DNA of 64,000 nucleotides, from positions 10,874,994-10,938,993 of the forward strand of contig NC_035164.2 of NCBI RefSeq assembly GCF_001659605.2. The letters run 5' to 3'. Positions 1-11,815 of the stretch are shown piece by piece. The stretch's first letter is position 1. Every line of letters starts with the position of its first letter. This DNA comes from Manihot esculenta. Its lineage: Eukaryota; Streptophyta; Magnoliopsida; Malpighiales; Euphorbiaceae. The notes beneath the pieces were generated by a model. That model was not told the DNA's origin. It worked only from the letters and a program-made list of their open reading frames with translations, and did not search any database. The translations under genes were made by a program, and so were the position numbers.

Positions 1-302
1 CAGTGGATAGACCAGAGATAAGACGAAGCACCATGTAGATTTAGAAACTTAGTAAGTTAATGTTTACTCAACGACAAAATATGACAGAGCCAAGCAAAGG
101 TGTAGACTAACAACCGCTGGCTCATTTATAAGTAAAAAAGTTTCCATCATTTGAAAACAATTAAGTGAACAGAAACCACCTTTTAAACAAATAGACTCCA
201 AATGTTAGCATGTAAATGTTAGAATTTGTTAAAGAAACAAAGGGTAAAATCAAACCCACCCATGGTACTGCGCTAGAATCCATAAAGAAGATATGTACAA
301 AC

Positions 303-3300
303 CTTTGAGTACTCACTGTGTTGGAAGAATCAACATAACCACCACGTCCAGAATCCCAGTCTACAACATCAATAGACCCAGTAAGTTCTACCTCAGAAAA
401 TGATCCAATGGAGATTAAAAGAAGAAAGAAGCTGTAGCCACATGACAAAACTCAGCATAAGTTATCACCAACATTACCTCCCACTCTCTCAACACTGCCA
501 ACAGTCTTTTAATAAGATAATATAAACAGTACAGAATAAAGGTCAACAAAATTATCCAAGGTAAGCAGAGTGTCAACAAATCAGATAAAACTGGCATCCC
601 AAACAGTTAGAGGTGATAAGCTCCTTGAACCCATGTCACCCCTGGTTTCTGTTTGGCTTACAGCTCAACGAGCAATAACAGGCAAGTCAAACAAACATCC
701 CTTCAATGCACAAATTTGCAAAGGATTCTCACATCAAGAAGATAAGGTTTCTTTACCTCCCTCTGTAGTGTGGAACAATATAACTCTGTGAAAAGGCTCT
801 ATGAAATATAAATGCAGAACAATAGAAATATGAGCAATGCATTCCTACAAGCATATGTAGCCCACATGCACAGATTATTATATCAAACTCGAAACCAGTT
901 TGCCTTTGTTGAATACTCAATAACAAGCCAGATAACATTAAAGGATGAACAGCGAATCCTGATTTTACCACAAAACTAGTTCTTATGTGTCTTAAAAACT
1001 TGGGGTGAAGTTGAAAAAAATCAGTAATGCTTAATTTTTTAAAACATCATTTAAAGTGGGATGAAAGAATTTTTTTTTCTAAACATCATTGAAAGTGGGA
1101 CGAGGGAATATTAAATATTTGAGGATTAACCGAATCATCTCATATGTGAAATGCAACAATCTCAAAGCAATTAAGCATGTACCAGAGGGACCACTTTGAT
1201 ATCCACCTGCACGACCCATGTACCGGCCATGAGGCCGCTCTTCAGGAAATCCAGGCCTACCCCCCATCTCACGTTCATACCCACCAGCATAGTCATATCC
1301 AAACCTACACATCAGTTGACATATTTATAGACTGAGAAAACACAAAAAATGACACCATAGGGTCCAAAGAAAAAACCATAAGTAGTTATGCAGTACAATG
1401 AGACGGTGAACACATGCAAAAAGGAAAAAAAAATATATTCACCACTGCATTCTGAAATCATTAAAATATCATGAAATATGTAAAGAGAACAGAACAATCA
1501 TGAACAATACCTACAAACAAAAAGGGCAGGACAGAGAGAGAAACAGAGAGAGCAGCAGCAGCAGCAGCAGCAGCTCTATGAAAACGAATGTAATTTAAAG
1601 TTTACACTGTTCAAACTATAAAGTCTATAATGAGTATTTCAATTACAAAATAAATTAATATATTCAAATATGTGATGTTAAGGTTAAATTCCATAATCCA
1701 TTGCAATCAAACCCTTCTTAACTAGAAATTTTATAAAATAATCTGATTGGAAACAAATCTGAAACCAAATATATAAAGGTGAATAAATATTGCACTAAGG
1801 AAGGAAGGAAGGACAAAAGATATTTGATAGTGATAAAATCCACTAGCATTCCAATGACAGTCCTTTTTAATCAAATTTATGATTATGCAACCCTGCTTAA
1901 CACCTAGCACAGCAATCAACCAACAATACCATTGATGATCTGATCATAAAATACATTGAAAGAACTAGAAAGAGAAACAATAACTTTATCTTTGAAACAA
2001 GCAACTAAATGAAAGACTTCTTTGCTAAGCTTGACCAATAGCAATAAGCTGACCAAATCAAACCACATGAGACAAGATTCCTGTACTATCACTTATGATA
2101 ACTCCAGCATGTTTTACATTGTCATCCAACAACAAAGCAAACCTATTTCATCTTAATATCAGAATCCTAGAGGACCGACAAAGTCAAGCTTACAACACAA
2201 AAGTTCACAACTAAAGTGCAGACTTTAAAAATTAAAATGTAAATTTGGTAGACCAAGCAATGAAATGTTCCTCTTAAATAACATGAACACACTTCATGGC
2301 TAATAATTGGTGTTAGACTGACAGGATAAAGAGAAATAAAATGCTCAAAAAAACCTTAGGAGTCCTATGCAGGACCTTCCTATTTTACATACATGTGGAT
2401 AAGCTGGGATTTGTCAAGGGATCTATCTCTATTGCACACCATATGGTAAAGATAGCATGTAAACTTGGTGGTAATATGACATCTAAGCTCAACAGGGATA
2501 CTTCAGATGTATGAATCGATATCTACATTATTCAGCCCTAGAAATTGCAATGACACCTTTTTCAACTCATAGTAAGACTAACTTGTAAATTTGGCAAATT
2601 TGGCAACATTTAAGATTAATAGGATGCTTTATAAACTCTTGCATCTGTCATCCATATACTGGCAGTCTGCTTTAACTTCAAGGTTTACCTATAAGCAACT
2701 CTCTTAGTTGATAATCAATGAAGGGACTGTTATGCGCTACTAGATCAATCAGTTGTATAACTCATCTATTTGGCTCCACCAATCCACGTTTCAAACAATC
2801 CCAAAGACCCGATTTGATAAAAGGAAAGGAAAAGGAGATCCATGTCCCTCGTCTTCAGGTTATCTCAGTTGTCATATAAACAAGCTAACAGTTACCAACC
2901 TAAGTAATCAAAATCTTACAGGACTTCACGCAACTAGGTTCTTTCAGCAACCACAACTTTCCTGTGGTCACTAATCTAAAGATTAAAACCTAAAGAAAAC
3001 CCTGAGCCAAAACAAAACAAAAAAGTTTCCTCCAACTCTTACAGAGTCTCCAAGAACGAAACTGTGAAAGCAAATTAGCCTCAAAATCAACACCCAAAAA
3101 GCCAGACGAAATTATATGGGAACTCGAAATTTACATGAAACTTCTCATGTTTCAGTAATGAACCAAAAAAAGGAAGTGAATAATCATATGCTACATAAAC
3201 ATCATGTTTCCTCATAAACATTAAAGGAGGAAAGAAATTCCGTATCAATTAAGTAATTAGTCAATCAGTAGCTCACCCACCTTCTATCGCCGGGTCCAAA

Positions 3301-3690
3301 TCCACCTCTAGGGCTCCCTCTCCTCCCTTCATACCCTCCATCTTCCCTCCTCGACCTCTTATACGGGGGTGACCTCCTCGGTGGCGGGGAATGCCTCCTG
3401 TCCCTGTATGGTACGGGAGGAGGACTTAAACTGTTCCTCCTCTTGTAGTCTCGCTCCCTCTCTCTTGGCGGGGGAGACCGATTCCTATCATAATAATCAA
3501 CGCCGCGTCGATTTGGCGGCCTGTCGAGCTCTCTATCTCTGGAGTCTCTGTCGCGTCGTCGAGAGATATTCTGCGGCGGAGGAGGTGGTGGCGGAGAGGA
3601 CGATTGGGGGTCGTCGGCAGATGACTTGTCCTTGCGTTCGCGGCTGCGGCGGTCCAGAGAATCAACGGGCATGTTGATGACTTCAGCCAT
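303..3690 (-). CDS. SE: SERRATE RNA effector (zinc-finger) gene, 5' three exons, continues off the left edge
   Basis: Three exons are joined by canonical splice sites: exon 1 at 3690-3281 (donor GTGGGT), exon 2 at 1304-1183 (acceptor TGTAG, donor GTACAT) and exon 3 at 360-303 (acceptor TTGTAG, donor GTTTGT). Exon lengths of 410, 122 and 58 nt keep phase throughout. The start sits in a strong context (CCACCATGG). The peptide opens MAEVINMPVDSLDRR and continues as a low-complexity Arg/Ser/Pro/Asp-rich segment with a run of seven prolines and RSPPPRERER-type repeats. It then passes through GDRR/FGYDYAGGYEREMGGRP into DWDSGRGGY. This matches my recollection of the disordered N-terminus of plant SERRATE, the nuclear zinc-finger partner of DCL1 and HYL1 in pri-miRNA processing and splicing. 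The catalytically important core and the zinc finger are outside the window. Exon 3 reads VDSSNTVSTQ where I recall GDASNTGSTQ, a small divergence. Family assignment is confident; whether the gene is intact cannot be judged here. Confidence 0.88.
361..1182 (-). other. SERRATE intron 2
   Basis: This stretch of 822 bp separates exons 2 and 3 and is AT-rich. It begins GTACATGC after exon 2 and ends TTGTAG before exon 3. I see no coding signal inside it beyond chance open frames. Confidence 0.75.
1305..3280 (-). other. SERRATE intron 1
   Basis: This is a long first intron of 1,976 bp, bounded by GTGGGTGAGC after exon 1 and TGTAG before exon 2. It holds a GCA/CAG microsatellite near 1551-1574 and a short GGAA run near 1799-1813. 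Open frames inside it on either strand are short and unlike known proteins. Confidence 0.75.
1548..1575. repeat. AGC trinucleotide microsatellite in SERRATE intron 1
   Basis: About eight consecutive GCA units follow a GAGA-rich stretch. It lies in intron 1 of the SERRATE gene, so length change would not alter the protein. Confidence 0.85.
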
Positions 3691-3830
3691 GGTGGGAATT
3701 GTTGGGTCAGATTAAATTGGGAAAGACGTTGATGAAACCCTAGAAAAGAAAAAGAGGAGCTAAAATGAAAATTGAAAACGAAAATGATGAGAGTACGTTG
3801 GCAATCGTCTGTCCAATTTCACATGTTAAA
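3691..3830 (-). promoter_or_regulatory. SERRATE 5' leader and proximal promoter
   Basis: Upstream of the start codon on the minus strand lies a pyrimidine-rich leader containing CTAGGGTTT (telo-box-like AAACCCTA on the plus strand near 3736). This motif is common near start sites of housekeeping plant genes. No clear TATA box was identified, so the transcription start is inferred, not seen. Confidence 0.4.
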
Positions 3831-3840
3831 CCGGCTTCTA

Positions 3841-4995
3841 TAGAGTGTAGTTGGCTAATTTTCACATGTAGTCACTAATTTTGAGAGCATTTTCAATTTA
3901 ATCTATCAACTTCAATTTTTTTTTCTTTAAAATTTCTTTTGTTTTAATTTGAATCCCATTAAATTTCACTGTAAGTTCATATAAATAAAAAAGTTATTTA
4001 TCCCTCCTTATATATTTCATAATTTTCTCTTTTCTAATTAAAATTTATAAATATTAAATATTACACTAATAATAATATATTAAACTAACCACATCATGTA
4101 TAAATAAATTCCTTTTCATTATTTTCAATTATTGAATATAGATGTAACACTTTAAATAGCATTGAAAATTGTTACTCTTCTCATTCATTTATTTTTTTTA
4201 AATTAATTGAATATTATAAATAAACAAAATAAATATTCAATATTAATTAAATTATAATAATTTTAAATTTTTAAATATTAATATAATACGAAAATCTTTT
4301 AAAATAAATTGTAAATCGTGAGTGTAAAATAAAATAACATGGCAAAAAGTTAGATAAGTGGATGTGGAGTTCCACCAACAAAAAGAAAGACCCAACATTA
4401 TAGCATCCGAACTTTTATCAAAACTCACCCTCTCTTAAATAAGTCGAATTTTTATATAAAATTATCGTTAGCAACAATCCAATAAATTTTCATCATACGT
4501 ATAATTATAAAATCACCGATCACTTAGCCAATAGAATTTTTTATGAGTTAGTCGACTCTAGCTAGATTTCTAAGAAATATCATAATTAACTCTATTTGCT
4601 TACAATATAAAAATTACTAATCACAGAAATAAAAATATACAATTCTAACATTATTTTTTAATTTTAAGCAATTTCTTTTATACACCCTATTTCTATAGGT
4701 CATTGACTTGAGTATCAGAATAGTTATTATAGGCATCGACCACCTCACATTTTATTTGTTATAAAATTGATAATTACTACACTGATTTATTTTCGACTAC
4801 ATCAAATATTATGAATTTTAATTTAATCGTATAAATATTATTACAAAGTTGTTATCATTAAAAATGATTTAAATATTTTATCTCATCAGAATATTATTTA
4901 ATATTAATATCTAACAATGAAATAAATAATAAAATAAGTGTAATAAATAAATAATATGAAAGGAACAAGTTATGGTTCCTCGGTTTTTTCTTCTC
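3841..4995. other. AT-rich intergenic DNA
   Basis: This is strongly AT-rich with A/T runs and stop codons in all frames. It separates the SERRATE promoter from the left end of element E1. No gene or clear repeat structure was recognised. Confidence 0.7.
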
Positions 4996-5441
4996 TGATA
5001 ACCGTCGGGCTTCACACCCCCTTTTAGGCTGAATCAGAGCCCATAAAAGCAGACCAGGCCTTGAGCTCAGAACGCCCCTAGGCAGGCCTGCCCAGTAGCT
5101 TCGACCCAGGATCTAGCATGAAAGATAGGCCGGATCATCTGCGAGCCCAAGCTCAATAAGGAAGAGGCTGGCCCAAGAAGGAAACAAGGGGAGAAATGAG
5201 CAAACCTCGTCCTTTTGCAGCCTTATTCGCATGTGCACTGGAGAAAATTAAATGGCCACCTGACATAGGTATCGCAACTGATGTTACGGGCCCGCCTGAC
5301 AGAGACAGACATCACTGTAGCAGAGAGGCCATTAGGCGCCACTAGGAAGAAAGAAGAAAAGAATAAAAGGAGAGTACCCCCTAGAAGGATCAAGCTTACA
5401 TACACATAGAAAAACCCTATTTTCTAGATCTCAGAATATCA
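4996..5441 (+). repeat. E1 5' LTR
   Basis: This 446-bp copy aligns end to end with 17694-18141, starting TGATAACCGTCGGG and ending CAGAATATCA. A TG...CA terminus and the adjoining PBS fix the borders. It is GC-richer than the flanking DNA. Confidence 0.92.
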
Positions 5442-5443
5442 AT

Positions 5444-5458
5444 TGGCGCCGTCTGTGG
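5444..5458 (+). promoter_or_regulatory. E1 primer binding site
   Basis: TGGCGCCGTCTGTGG lies two bases after the 5' LTR, the position where minus-strand cDNA synthesis is primed. The first bases TGGCGCCGT fit the 3' end of a plant tRNA ending ACGGCGCCA (tRNA-Asp type, inferred). Element E4 has the related TGGCATCGTCTGTGG at the same place. Confidence 0.7.
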
Positions 5459-5521
5459 AAAAACGAAAGAGATCTTTCTGTCACCGGAGCTCCACTTTCA
5501 CCACACCCACTGAGATCCACA

Positions 5522-7187
5522 ATGGCTAACCACAATAAAAACCACACTACCAACTCCCCAAATGACCTGAACTCTGCTCAAGAAGGGCAGCAGTTCTCTT
5601 TCTCTAGTCCTACAAATCAACCATTGATAATGTTTAATCCCTCACCGAGCTTGGCAGGGCATGCACCTGTAGCCACCATGTCCAACCAAGACCTGCAAAC
5701 CATCGCCCTTCAGTTACAAAACACTGCTCAATTGCTAGGGCAAATAATGCAGTAAAGGGTCTCAATACTCCATCAAACATACCACCTATAGCTGAAGGAA
5801 TTCAAGCTAATGAACCCCAGCCAACTTTCAACCAACCAATCCCTCAGCAAAGTAGCAAGGAGACAGGAGTAAGAGATAGGAGAACCGATAGGGAAGAAGA
5901 ACCGATGGCCAGAGTTCACGGAAGAAGGGTGAGAGAGCTTATAGAGAACAACGAAGCGGAGAGCTATTTTATGGGAACAGATGGAAAGACAGGAAGTGAA
6001 GAATGGAGGGAAGAATATCGCCCGGAGAAGAGGCCTAGGCAGGAGGAGGAAGGTGTAGACCAAAAGTTGCAGAGGATAAAAGAACAGCTGCTGATTGAGC
6101 TGGGGGCAAAAGATCACAGCCAAACCCTTTTACCTGCATCATCACCCTTTTCAGGATGGATTCAGCAAGAGACCATTCCTAAAAAATTCATGATGCCACC
6201 AATGGTGACGTATAATGGAGCGGGGAACCCAAGAGAGCACATCCTCAACTACAAAACCTTTATGGAACTACAGACCCTATCAGATGCCTTGATATGCAAG
6301 GTATTCCCTACGACACTCACTAGCCCAGCTAGGGCTTAGTTCAACAGCTTGGAGGCAAGGAGTATCAGAAGTTTTGATGACATGGCCAACATCTTCATCA
6401 GCCGGTTCATAGCCGGAGTACCAGCTGACAGAAAAACCAGTTATCTGGAAACGATCAGGCAAAGGAAGAACGAGTCTCTAAGAGAATACGTAGCCCGTTT
6501 CAATACGGAGGCCTTACAGATACTTGAGCTGGATGAAGGGAGAGCGGTAGAAGCAATGCAGAAAGGGACCACCTCCCCCGAGTTCTTCGGCTCGTTGTGT
6601 GGGAAACCGCCCACTTCTTTGGCAGAATTAATGAAGAGAGCAGAAAAGTACATAAGGCAAGATGATGCCTTAACAACCAGCAGGTTTGCCGAAGAAGCAA
6701 CGGATAGGAGAAAAGCATCGGAAGAAAGGAGGTCGGACAGACACGAAAGGAGGTCGGACAGGCACGAGAGGAGATCAAATAGGGGATCCGAGGCATACAG
6801 ACAGCATTGGGATAGAAAGGAGCAGAGACCGCCGCTACCTCGGGTCCTAGAAGCAATCACACCTCTCAATGCCTCCAGAGCCGAGGTGCTCGTAGCAGTT
6901 AGGATAAAGAATTCCTTCAGTGGCCCAAGCCCATGAAAGCGGAGGCAAACCTGAGAGATCCTAACAAGTATTGCCAATACCACCGCACTCATGGCCACTA
7001 TACCAATGATTGCTGCCAGTTGATTAGTGAAATTGAAAGATTGATAAAGAGGGGTCACCTCCGAAACTTCATAAAGAAACCTGAGGGAGAAAGGCCTCAA
7101 CAGAACCCTGCAGTAAAGAGGCCCCGAAGGTCGGGGGCAGGACCAGTTAATGATGGCTCCAGCGAGACCATCAACATGATTGTATGA
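5522..7187 (+). pseudogene. E1 gag pseudogene
   Basis: The first Met (MANHNKNHTTN...) is at 5522. The frame stops at 5753-5755 and gag-like coding resumes in another frame at about 5905. It is interrupted again by a TAG at 6337-6339 (expected Trp) and shifts frame near 6930. The central part has the usual capsid pattern of plant gypsy gag (FMMPPMVTYNGAGNPREHI, later YLETIRQRKNESLREYVARFN). The end carries a CxYHxxxGHxTxxC zinc-knuckle-like motif (CQYHRTHGHYTNDC). Gag normally builds the cytoplasmic virus-like particle. A charged stretch with repeated RRSDRHE lies near 6725-6780. It is broken and cannot give a full protein. Confidence 0.85.
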
Positions 7188-7202
7188 GGAACTGGAGGTC
7201 GG

Positions 7203-8063
7203 ATGAGCATGAGAGGGAAGAAGAGAAGCCGAAATGAGGAAGGGAACGACATTGAAGTAATGCAGGTGGTGGAGAACTCTCCCATAGTCATCTCCTTCTC
7301 CCCTGAAGACGCTCGCAATATCCAAATGCCCCATGATGATGCCCTTATCATCGAGACTGTCATCCACAACTACCGAGTCAGGAAGATCCTGGTTAACGAT
7401 GGAAGTAAGGTGAATTTATTACCATATAGGATTTTCCAGTAGATAGGGATCCCAGAAGATCAGCTAGTAGGGGATCAAACCCCGGTGAAAGGAATCGGAG
7501 GAGCTCCAGTAGCTGTGGAGGGAAAAGTAAAGGTAGCACTGACTTTGGGAGAGCCGCCCTAGTGCCGAACTCACTATGCTGTGTTTCTAGTAGTAAAGCT
7601 CCCCTTAAGCTACAATGCAATACTGGGAAGACCTACGCTGTATGACTTTGAAGCAATAACTAGCATTAGATATCTGACTCTGAAGTTCCCTACAGAAGCA
7701 GGGGTGGGGATAGTTCACAGTCGGCAAGAGGAAGCATGGGCGGTATACATGGCCACAGTGGCAGAACCAAGCTCAACTGACGAGAAAGTCAACTCAGAAG
7801 TCATGGAAGTCAGAGATGAAAAAAGAGAGGCTAGGACAAAACCAGTGGAAGAGTTGGAAACCTTCCCCTTATCGGAAACAGAAACAGATAAGGTTTTCAG
7901 TCTCAACACCAACCTAACTGAAGAACAAAAGATAGAAGCAATAGCTCTGATCCGAGGCCACGTGTCGAGCTTCGCTTGGAAGCCATTGGACATGTCTGGG
8001 ATAGACCCTGAAGTGATGACCCACAAACTGAACGTCCTTCCCGAGGCTAAACCAGTGAAGTAG
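7203..8063 (+). pseudogene. E1 protease region pseudogene
   Basis: This coding remnant lies between gag and RT. It contains VNDGSKVNLLPY where a retropepsin active site of D-T/S-G type is expected, so the catalytic triad is changed. Downstream PLSYNAILGRPTLYDFEA is the conserved plant gypsy protease tail. In-frame TAG codons lie at 7440-7442, 7560-7562 and 8061-8063. The last two sit where Gln is expected. The region ends at the linker into RT. Confidence 0.78.
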
Positions 8064-8072
8064 AAGAAGAGA

Positions 8073-9178
8073 GTGATAGGGAAAGAGAAACAGCAGGCCA
8101 CCAGGGAGGAGGTACAAAAGCTAGAGGAAGCAGGGTTTATCAGGAAAGTAATGTATCCACAGTGGTTAGCAAATCTTGTACTAGTGAAAAAAGCCAATGG
8201 CAAGTATAGGATGCATATAGATTTTATTGACCTGAATCAGGCATGCCACAAGGATTGTTACCTTCTCCCCGATATTAATATAATGGTCGATTCTATGACC
8301 AGTTTCAAGTATATGTCATCTCTAGATGCAATGTCTGGTTATCACCAAATACCAATGGACAGGTCGGATGAAGAGAAGACCTCGTTCATAACAGAGGATG
8401 GGACTTATTGTTACAAGGGCATGCCTTTCGTATTAAAAAATGCAGGAGCAACATATCAAAGGCTAATGAATAAAATCTTCAAGGGGCAAATAGGGAGAAA
8501 TATGGAAGTATATGTAAATGATATGGTGGCAAAAATTCAGACTTTTCAGCAACACTTGGCGGACCTGAAAGAAGTATTTGGGGTGCTGGAGTAGTACAGA
8601 ATGAGACTAAACCCGGCCAAGTGCGCTTTCTTCATCAGAGGGGGAAAATTCTTGGGATACATGGTCAGTGGAAAGGGAATTGAGCCAAATCTGGAGAAGG
8701 TAGAAGCCATACTAAGAATGCCCGAGCCAACTTGTGTGAGAGATGTGCAGAGACTCACAGGAAAGGTGGTAGCACTTAATCGATTCATGTCAAAATCAGC
8801 AGAAAGGTGCTTACCATTCTTCAAGAAGCTGAGGAAAGTTTGAAACTTTGAATGAACTGAGGACTGCCAACAAGCTTTCAAAAACCTTAAGTAGTACCTT
8901 AGTTCGCCACACGTGCTCAGTAGTCCCGTAGCAGGGGGAAGAACTCCTCATCTACTTAGCAGCATCAGAACAGGCTATAAGCGTCGTATTGGTAAGGGAA
9001 GAGGAAGGGGAGCAAAAACCAGTATTTTACACCAGTATTTTACGTCAGTAAAGTGCTTAAAGACGTCGAAATCAGATATTCAAACATAGAAAAGTTCGCA
9101 TATGCCCTTTTGCTAGCAGTAAGGAAGTTTAGGGTATACCTGGAAGGCCATTAAGGGGTGGTACTGACAGATTAACCC
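8073..9178 (+). pseudogene. E1 reverse transcriptase and RNase H pseudogene
   Basis: RT motifs are in order: LVKKANGKYRMHIDFIDLN, SLDAMSGYHQIPM, MPFVLKNAGATYQRLM and YVNDMVAK. The last replaces the invariant YxDD with YVND, so polymerase activity is expected to be lost. In-frame TAG codons at 8592-8594 and 8892-8894 fall at expected Gln codons. After about 8844 the RNase H part is frame-shifted and interrupted, ending near a degraded VVLTDxP motif. In the living element this enzyme copies the genomic RNA into cDNA inside the particle. Confidence 0.82.
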
Positions 9179-9808
9179 ATGAAGAAGATCCTCCACAGAC
9201 TAGAGACGTCGGGACGAATGCTAGCTTGGTCCGTTGAAATTAGTCCCTACTGCCTAGAGTATCGACCTTGGACAACCATCAAAGCCCAAGCCCTGGCTGA
9301 CTTCATAGCGGAATGTTCCTTCAACGAAGAACGAACAGAGCTTAGTGAAAAACTAGCGAAGGCAATGGAAAGAGAACATAACGAACCACTCTCACGGAAG
9401 TTCAGCTGGAGTCTGTTCATGGATGGGGCATCCAGTGTTGAAGGCAACGGAGCTGGAGTAATGCTGAAAGGACCAGGAGGGTTCAAAGTCTGTTATGCCC
9501 TACAGCTGGAGTTCAATGCTACTAACAATGTAGCAGAGTATGAAGCCCTGATAAATGGGATGATAATAGCAATGGAAGTAGGAGCAACCGACCTCGAACT
9601 AAACAGTGACTCCCAGATGGTGATCAACCAAGTTATGGGGGCTTATCAAGCAAGGGACCCCACTATGCAGAAATACTTAGCGAAGGCAAAGGCCGTTGAA
9701 GCAGAGCTTGGTGAGCAGGGAATCGTCATAAAATATCAGAGAATATCTCGAGAAGAAAATAAGGAAGCAAACCTGCTCAGCCAATTATCTGAAGAAGAAT
9801 TGGAATAG
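9179..9808 (+). pseudogene. E1 second, archaeal-type RNase H domain
   Basis: A 209-codon open stretch contains LFMDGASSVEGNGAGVML, LEFNATNNVAEYEALINGM, LNSDSQMVINQV and a degraded HREEN-type end (ISREENKEANLLSQL). The D-E-D pattern is that of the additional archaeal-type RNase H carried by Tat-lineage gypsy elements, placed between the normal RNase H and integrase. It is unbroken here, though the neighbours are not. This domain is the main reason for assigning E1 to Tat. Confidence 0.85.
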
Positions 9809-9829
9809 CTCCCAAATGAGGTATACATA

Positions 9830-11131
9830 CAACACATTAACATTCCTGCTTTTGACAAAACAAACACTATAATGCAGGTCGAGGAAGGGCAAAGTTGGAT
9901 GACCCCGTATCTGAAATATTTAGAGAAAGGAAAGCTCCCAGAAGATAAAGTCGAAGCAAAGAAAATAGCAGCCCGAGCTGCCAATTATCAAGCAATAAGA
10001 GGCACACTGTATAGAAGGGGGAAATCTAGCCCATGGCTCTGGTGTATAGGCCTAGAAGAGGCAACCAGGGTTATGGAAGAGATTCATCAAGGAATATGAG
10101 GAGCTCATGAAGGAGCAGGGACATTGGCGAACAAAATTTTCAGGCAATGATACTATTGGCCAACAGTCAAGAAAGAAACAGAAGAATTTGTCAGAAGATG
10201 CGACGTGTGCCAGAGATATGCCAACGCGATCAATATTCCGGCCACCCTTCAATCCAACATATCTAGCCCCTGGCCATTCTCACAATGGGGCATAGATATC
10301 CTGGGACCTTTTCCCAAAACCATGGGCTAGAAAAAGTTTGTAATAGTAGCTGTGGAATACTTTTCTAAGTGGCTAGAAGCTGAGGCAGTCCCCACCATCA
10401 CAATAAGGAAAATGATAGACTTCGTCTGGGGCAACATTATCTGCAGATTTGGGATACCGAGAGTGCTTATATCCGATAACGGCAAGCAGTTCGACTGCAA
10501 AACCTTTGAGGACTTCACGAGAAACATGGACATTTGGCACAAATTCTCCTCGGTGGCCCATCCTCAAACCAGGGGCCAGACAGAGGTTACAAACCGAGCT
10601 ATTCTCCAGGGATTGAAAAAGCGATTAGATGGAGCAAACATGAATTGGGCAGATGAACTCAATAGCAGCTTGTGGGCATTCTGAACCACTCCTCGGACGC
10701 CAACAAAGGAGACACCTTTTGCATTAGCATTCGACACTGAAGCCGTGGTCCCCGTCGAGTTACAAGTCCCCACTCATCGAGTCCAGTTTAATAGCGAAAA
10801 CACCAATGATGATAAAATGAGGAGCAACTTGGATGCCTTAGAGAAAGTCAAAGAAGAAGCCCAACTCTGCACCGCCGCTTATCAACAGAGGGCAGCTCAC
10901 TACTACAATCAAAGAGTCAGAGAAAGGAGCTTGAAGGTAGGAGACCTGGCGTTAAGAAAGCTGAAAGCCACTGGGAAAAGAGCTGCAATAGGAAAGTTAG
11001 CACCCACCTGGGAGGGCCCTTTAAGAATAACCAAAGTAGTCAAACCAGGCATGTATCGAATTGAAGATATGCAAGGAAATCTAGAGCCTCATGCGTGGAA
11101 TATTCAGCACCTAAAGAGGTACTTTCCCTAA
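9830..11131 (+). pseudogene. E1 integrase pseudogene
   Basis: The order is an HHCC zinc-binding region (H...H near 10085-10110, RRCDVC near 10195-10212), then the catalytic core with SDNGKQFD and HPQTRGQTEVTNRA, then a C-terminal domain (LKVGDLALRKL, PTWEGPLRITKV) ending HLKRYFP and a stop at 11131. In-frame stops include TGA codons near 10097 and 10148, TAG at 10328-10330 and TGA at 10682-10684; the last replaces the Arg of a WAxRTTPR motif. The core residues after the first Asp look preserved, but the frame is closed by these stops. Confidence 0.83.
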
Positions 11132-11273
11132 AAATATAGATGATGTAAATACAAACACTTGTATTCTGAAACAATATGAATAAAATAGACCATGCAGTTC
11201 AAATCAAAAAATATTGTTTTATGGCTTGCCTTATTTTCCCTTAAAAAGAAAAAAGACATCAAAAAGGGAAAAA

Positions 11274-11403
11274 GAAGACCTCAGTGAGGTAGGTGACCGG
11301 GCTCAGAAAATGACCCCGGTGCCACAGAACCAGCTGGGATGACGAAGCGATAGTAAGGCCAAAGAGCCCGAATCTTGCACAAGACCTCAATGAGGTAGAT
11401 GAC
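11274..11403 (+). repeat. E1 3' tandem repeat, first block (106-bp unit)
   Basis: About 1.2 units start 143 bp after the pol stop: GACCTCAGTGAGGTAGGTGACC, GGGCTCAGAAAATGACC, AACCAGCTGGGATGACGAAGC and AGTAAGGCCAAAGAG sub-blocks. The same unit, reverse complemented, builds the large array in E4 at 50704-53855. The block is cut by the insertion starting at 11404. Confidence 0.88.
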
Positions 11404-11549
11404 TGATAGACCATATTTTAGTCCATATTATCATGATCTTATTGATGTTTATTTACACCTTTTCTACCTAATTTTGTGGTTTTAATCATGTTTTGCAGAT
11501 ATTAGGTGTAAAGAGACAATCTAGAGAAAATGCTCTTAAAACTGCCAAA

Positions 11550-11815
11550 AAGTGCCAAATATGGAAAGTACCAAAAAAGAAAGTCTTCAAATATGGAAAG
11601 TGCTAAATAAGGAAAGTTTTCTGATAAGGAAAGTGCTAGAAAAGGAAAGCGCAATCAACAGATTTTTTAAAATTCAAATTGCAGATTCTTCTTTTCTTAT
11701 TCAGAAGGTGAAGCCAATTATGGAAAGTGTCAAATAAGGAAAGTTTTCAGAAAAGGAAAGTCCTCAAATAAGGGAAGTGCAAAAGCAAAAGCAAATAAGG
11801 AAAGTTCAGTCAGAA
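11550..11815. repeat. Degenerate AAGGAAAGT minisatellite within the solo LTR
   Basis: Irregularly spaced copies of ATATGGAAAGTGC / AATAAGGAAAGTT recur roughly every 15-30 bp. They give a chance open frame rich in WKVLNKES-like units. This is read as repeat structure, not coding. Confidence 0.6.

Noticed and set aside
3369..3677. Plus-strand frames opposite SERRATE exon 1
   Set aside because: They mirror the Arg/Pro-rich exon; codon pattern, splice sites and similarity support the minus strand.
6441..7367. 308-codon minus-strand frame across E1 gag
   Set aside because: It is the shadow of gag on the other strand, rich in Ser/Leu, with no recognisable domain.
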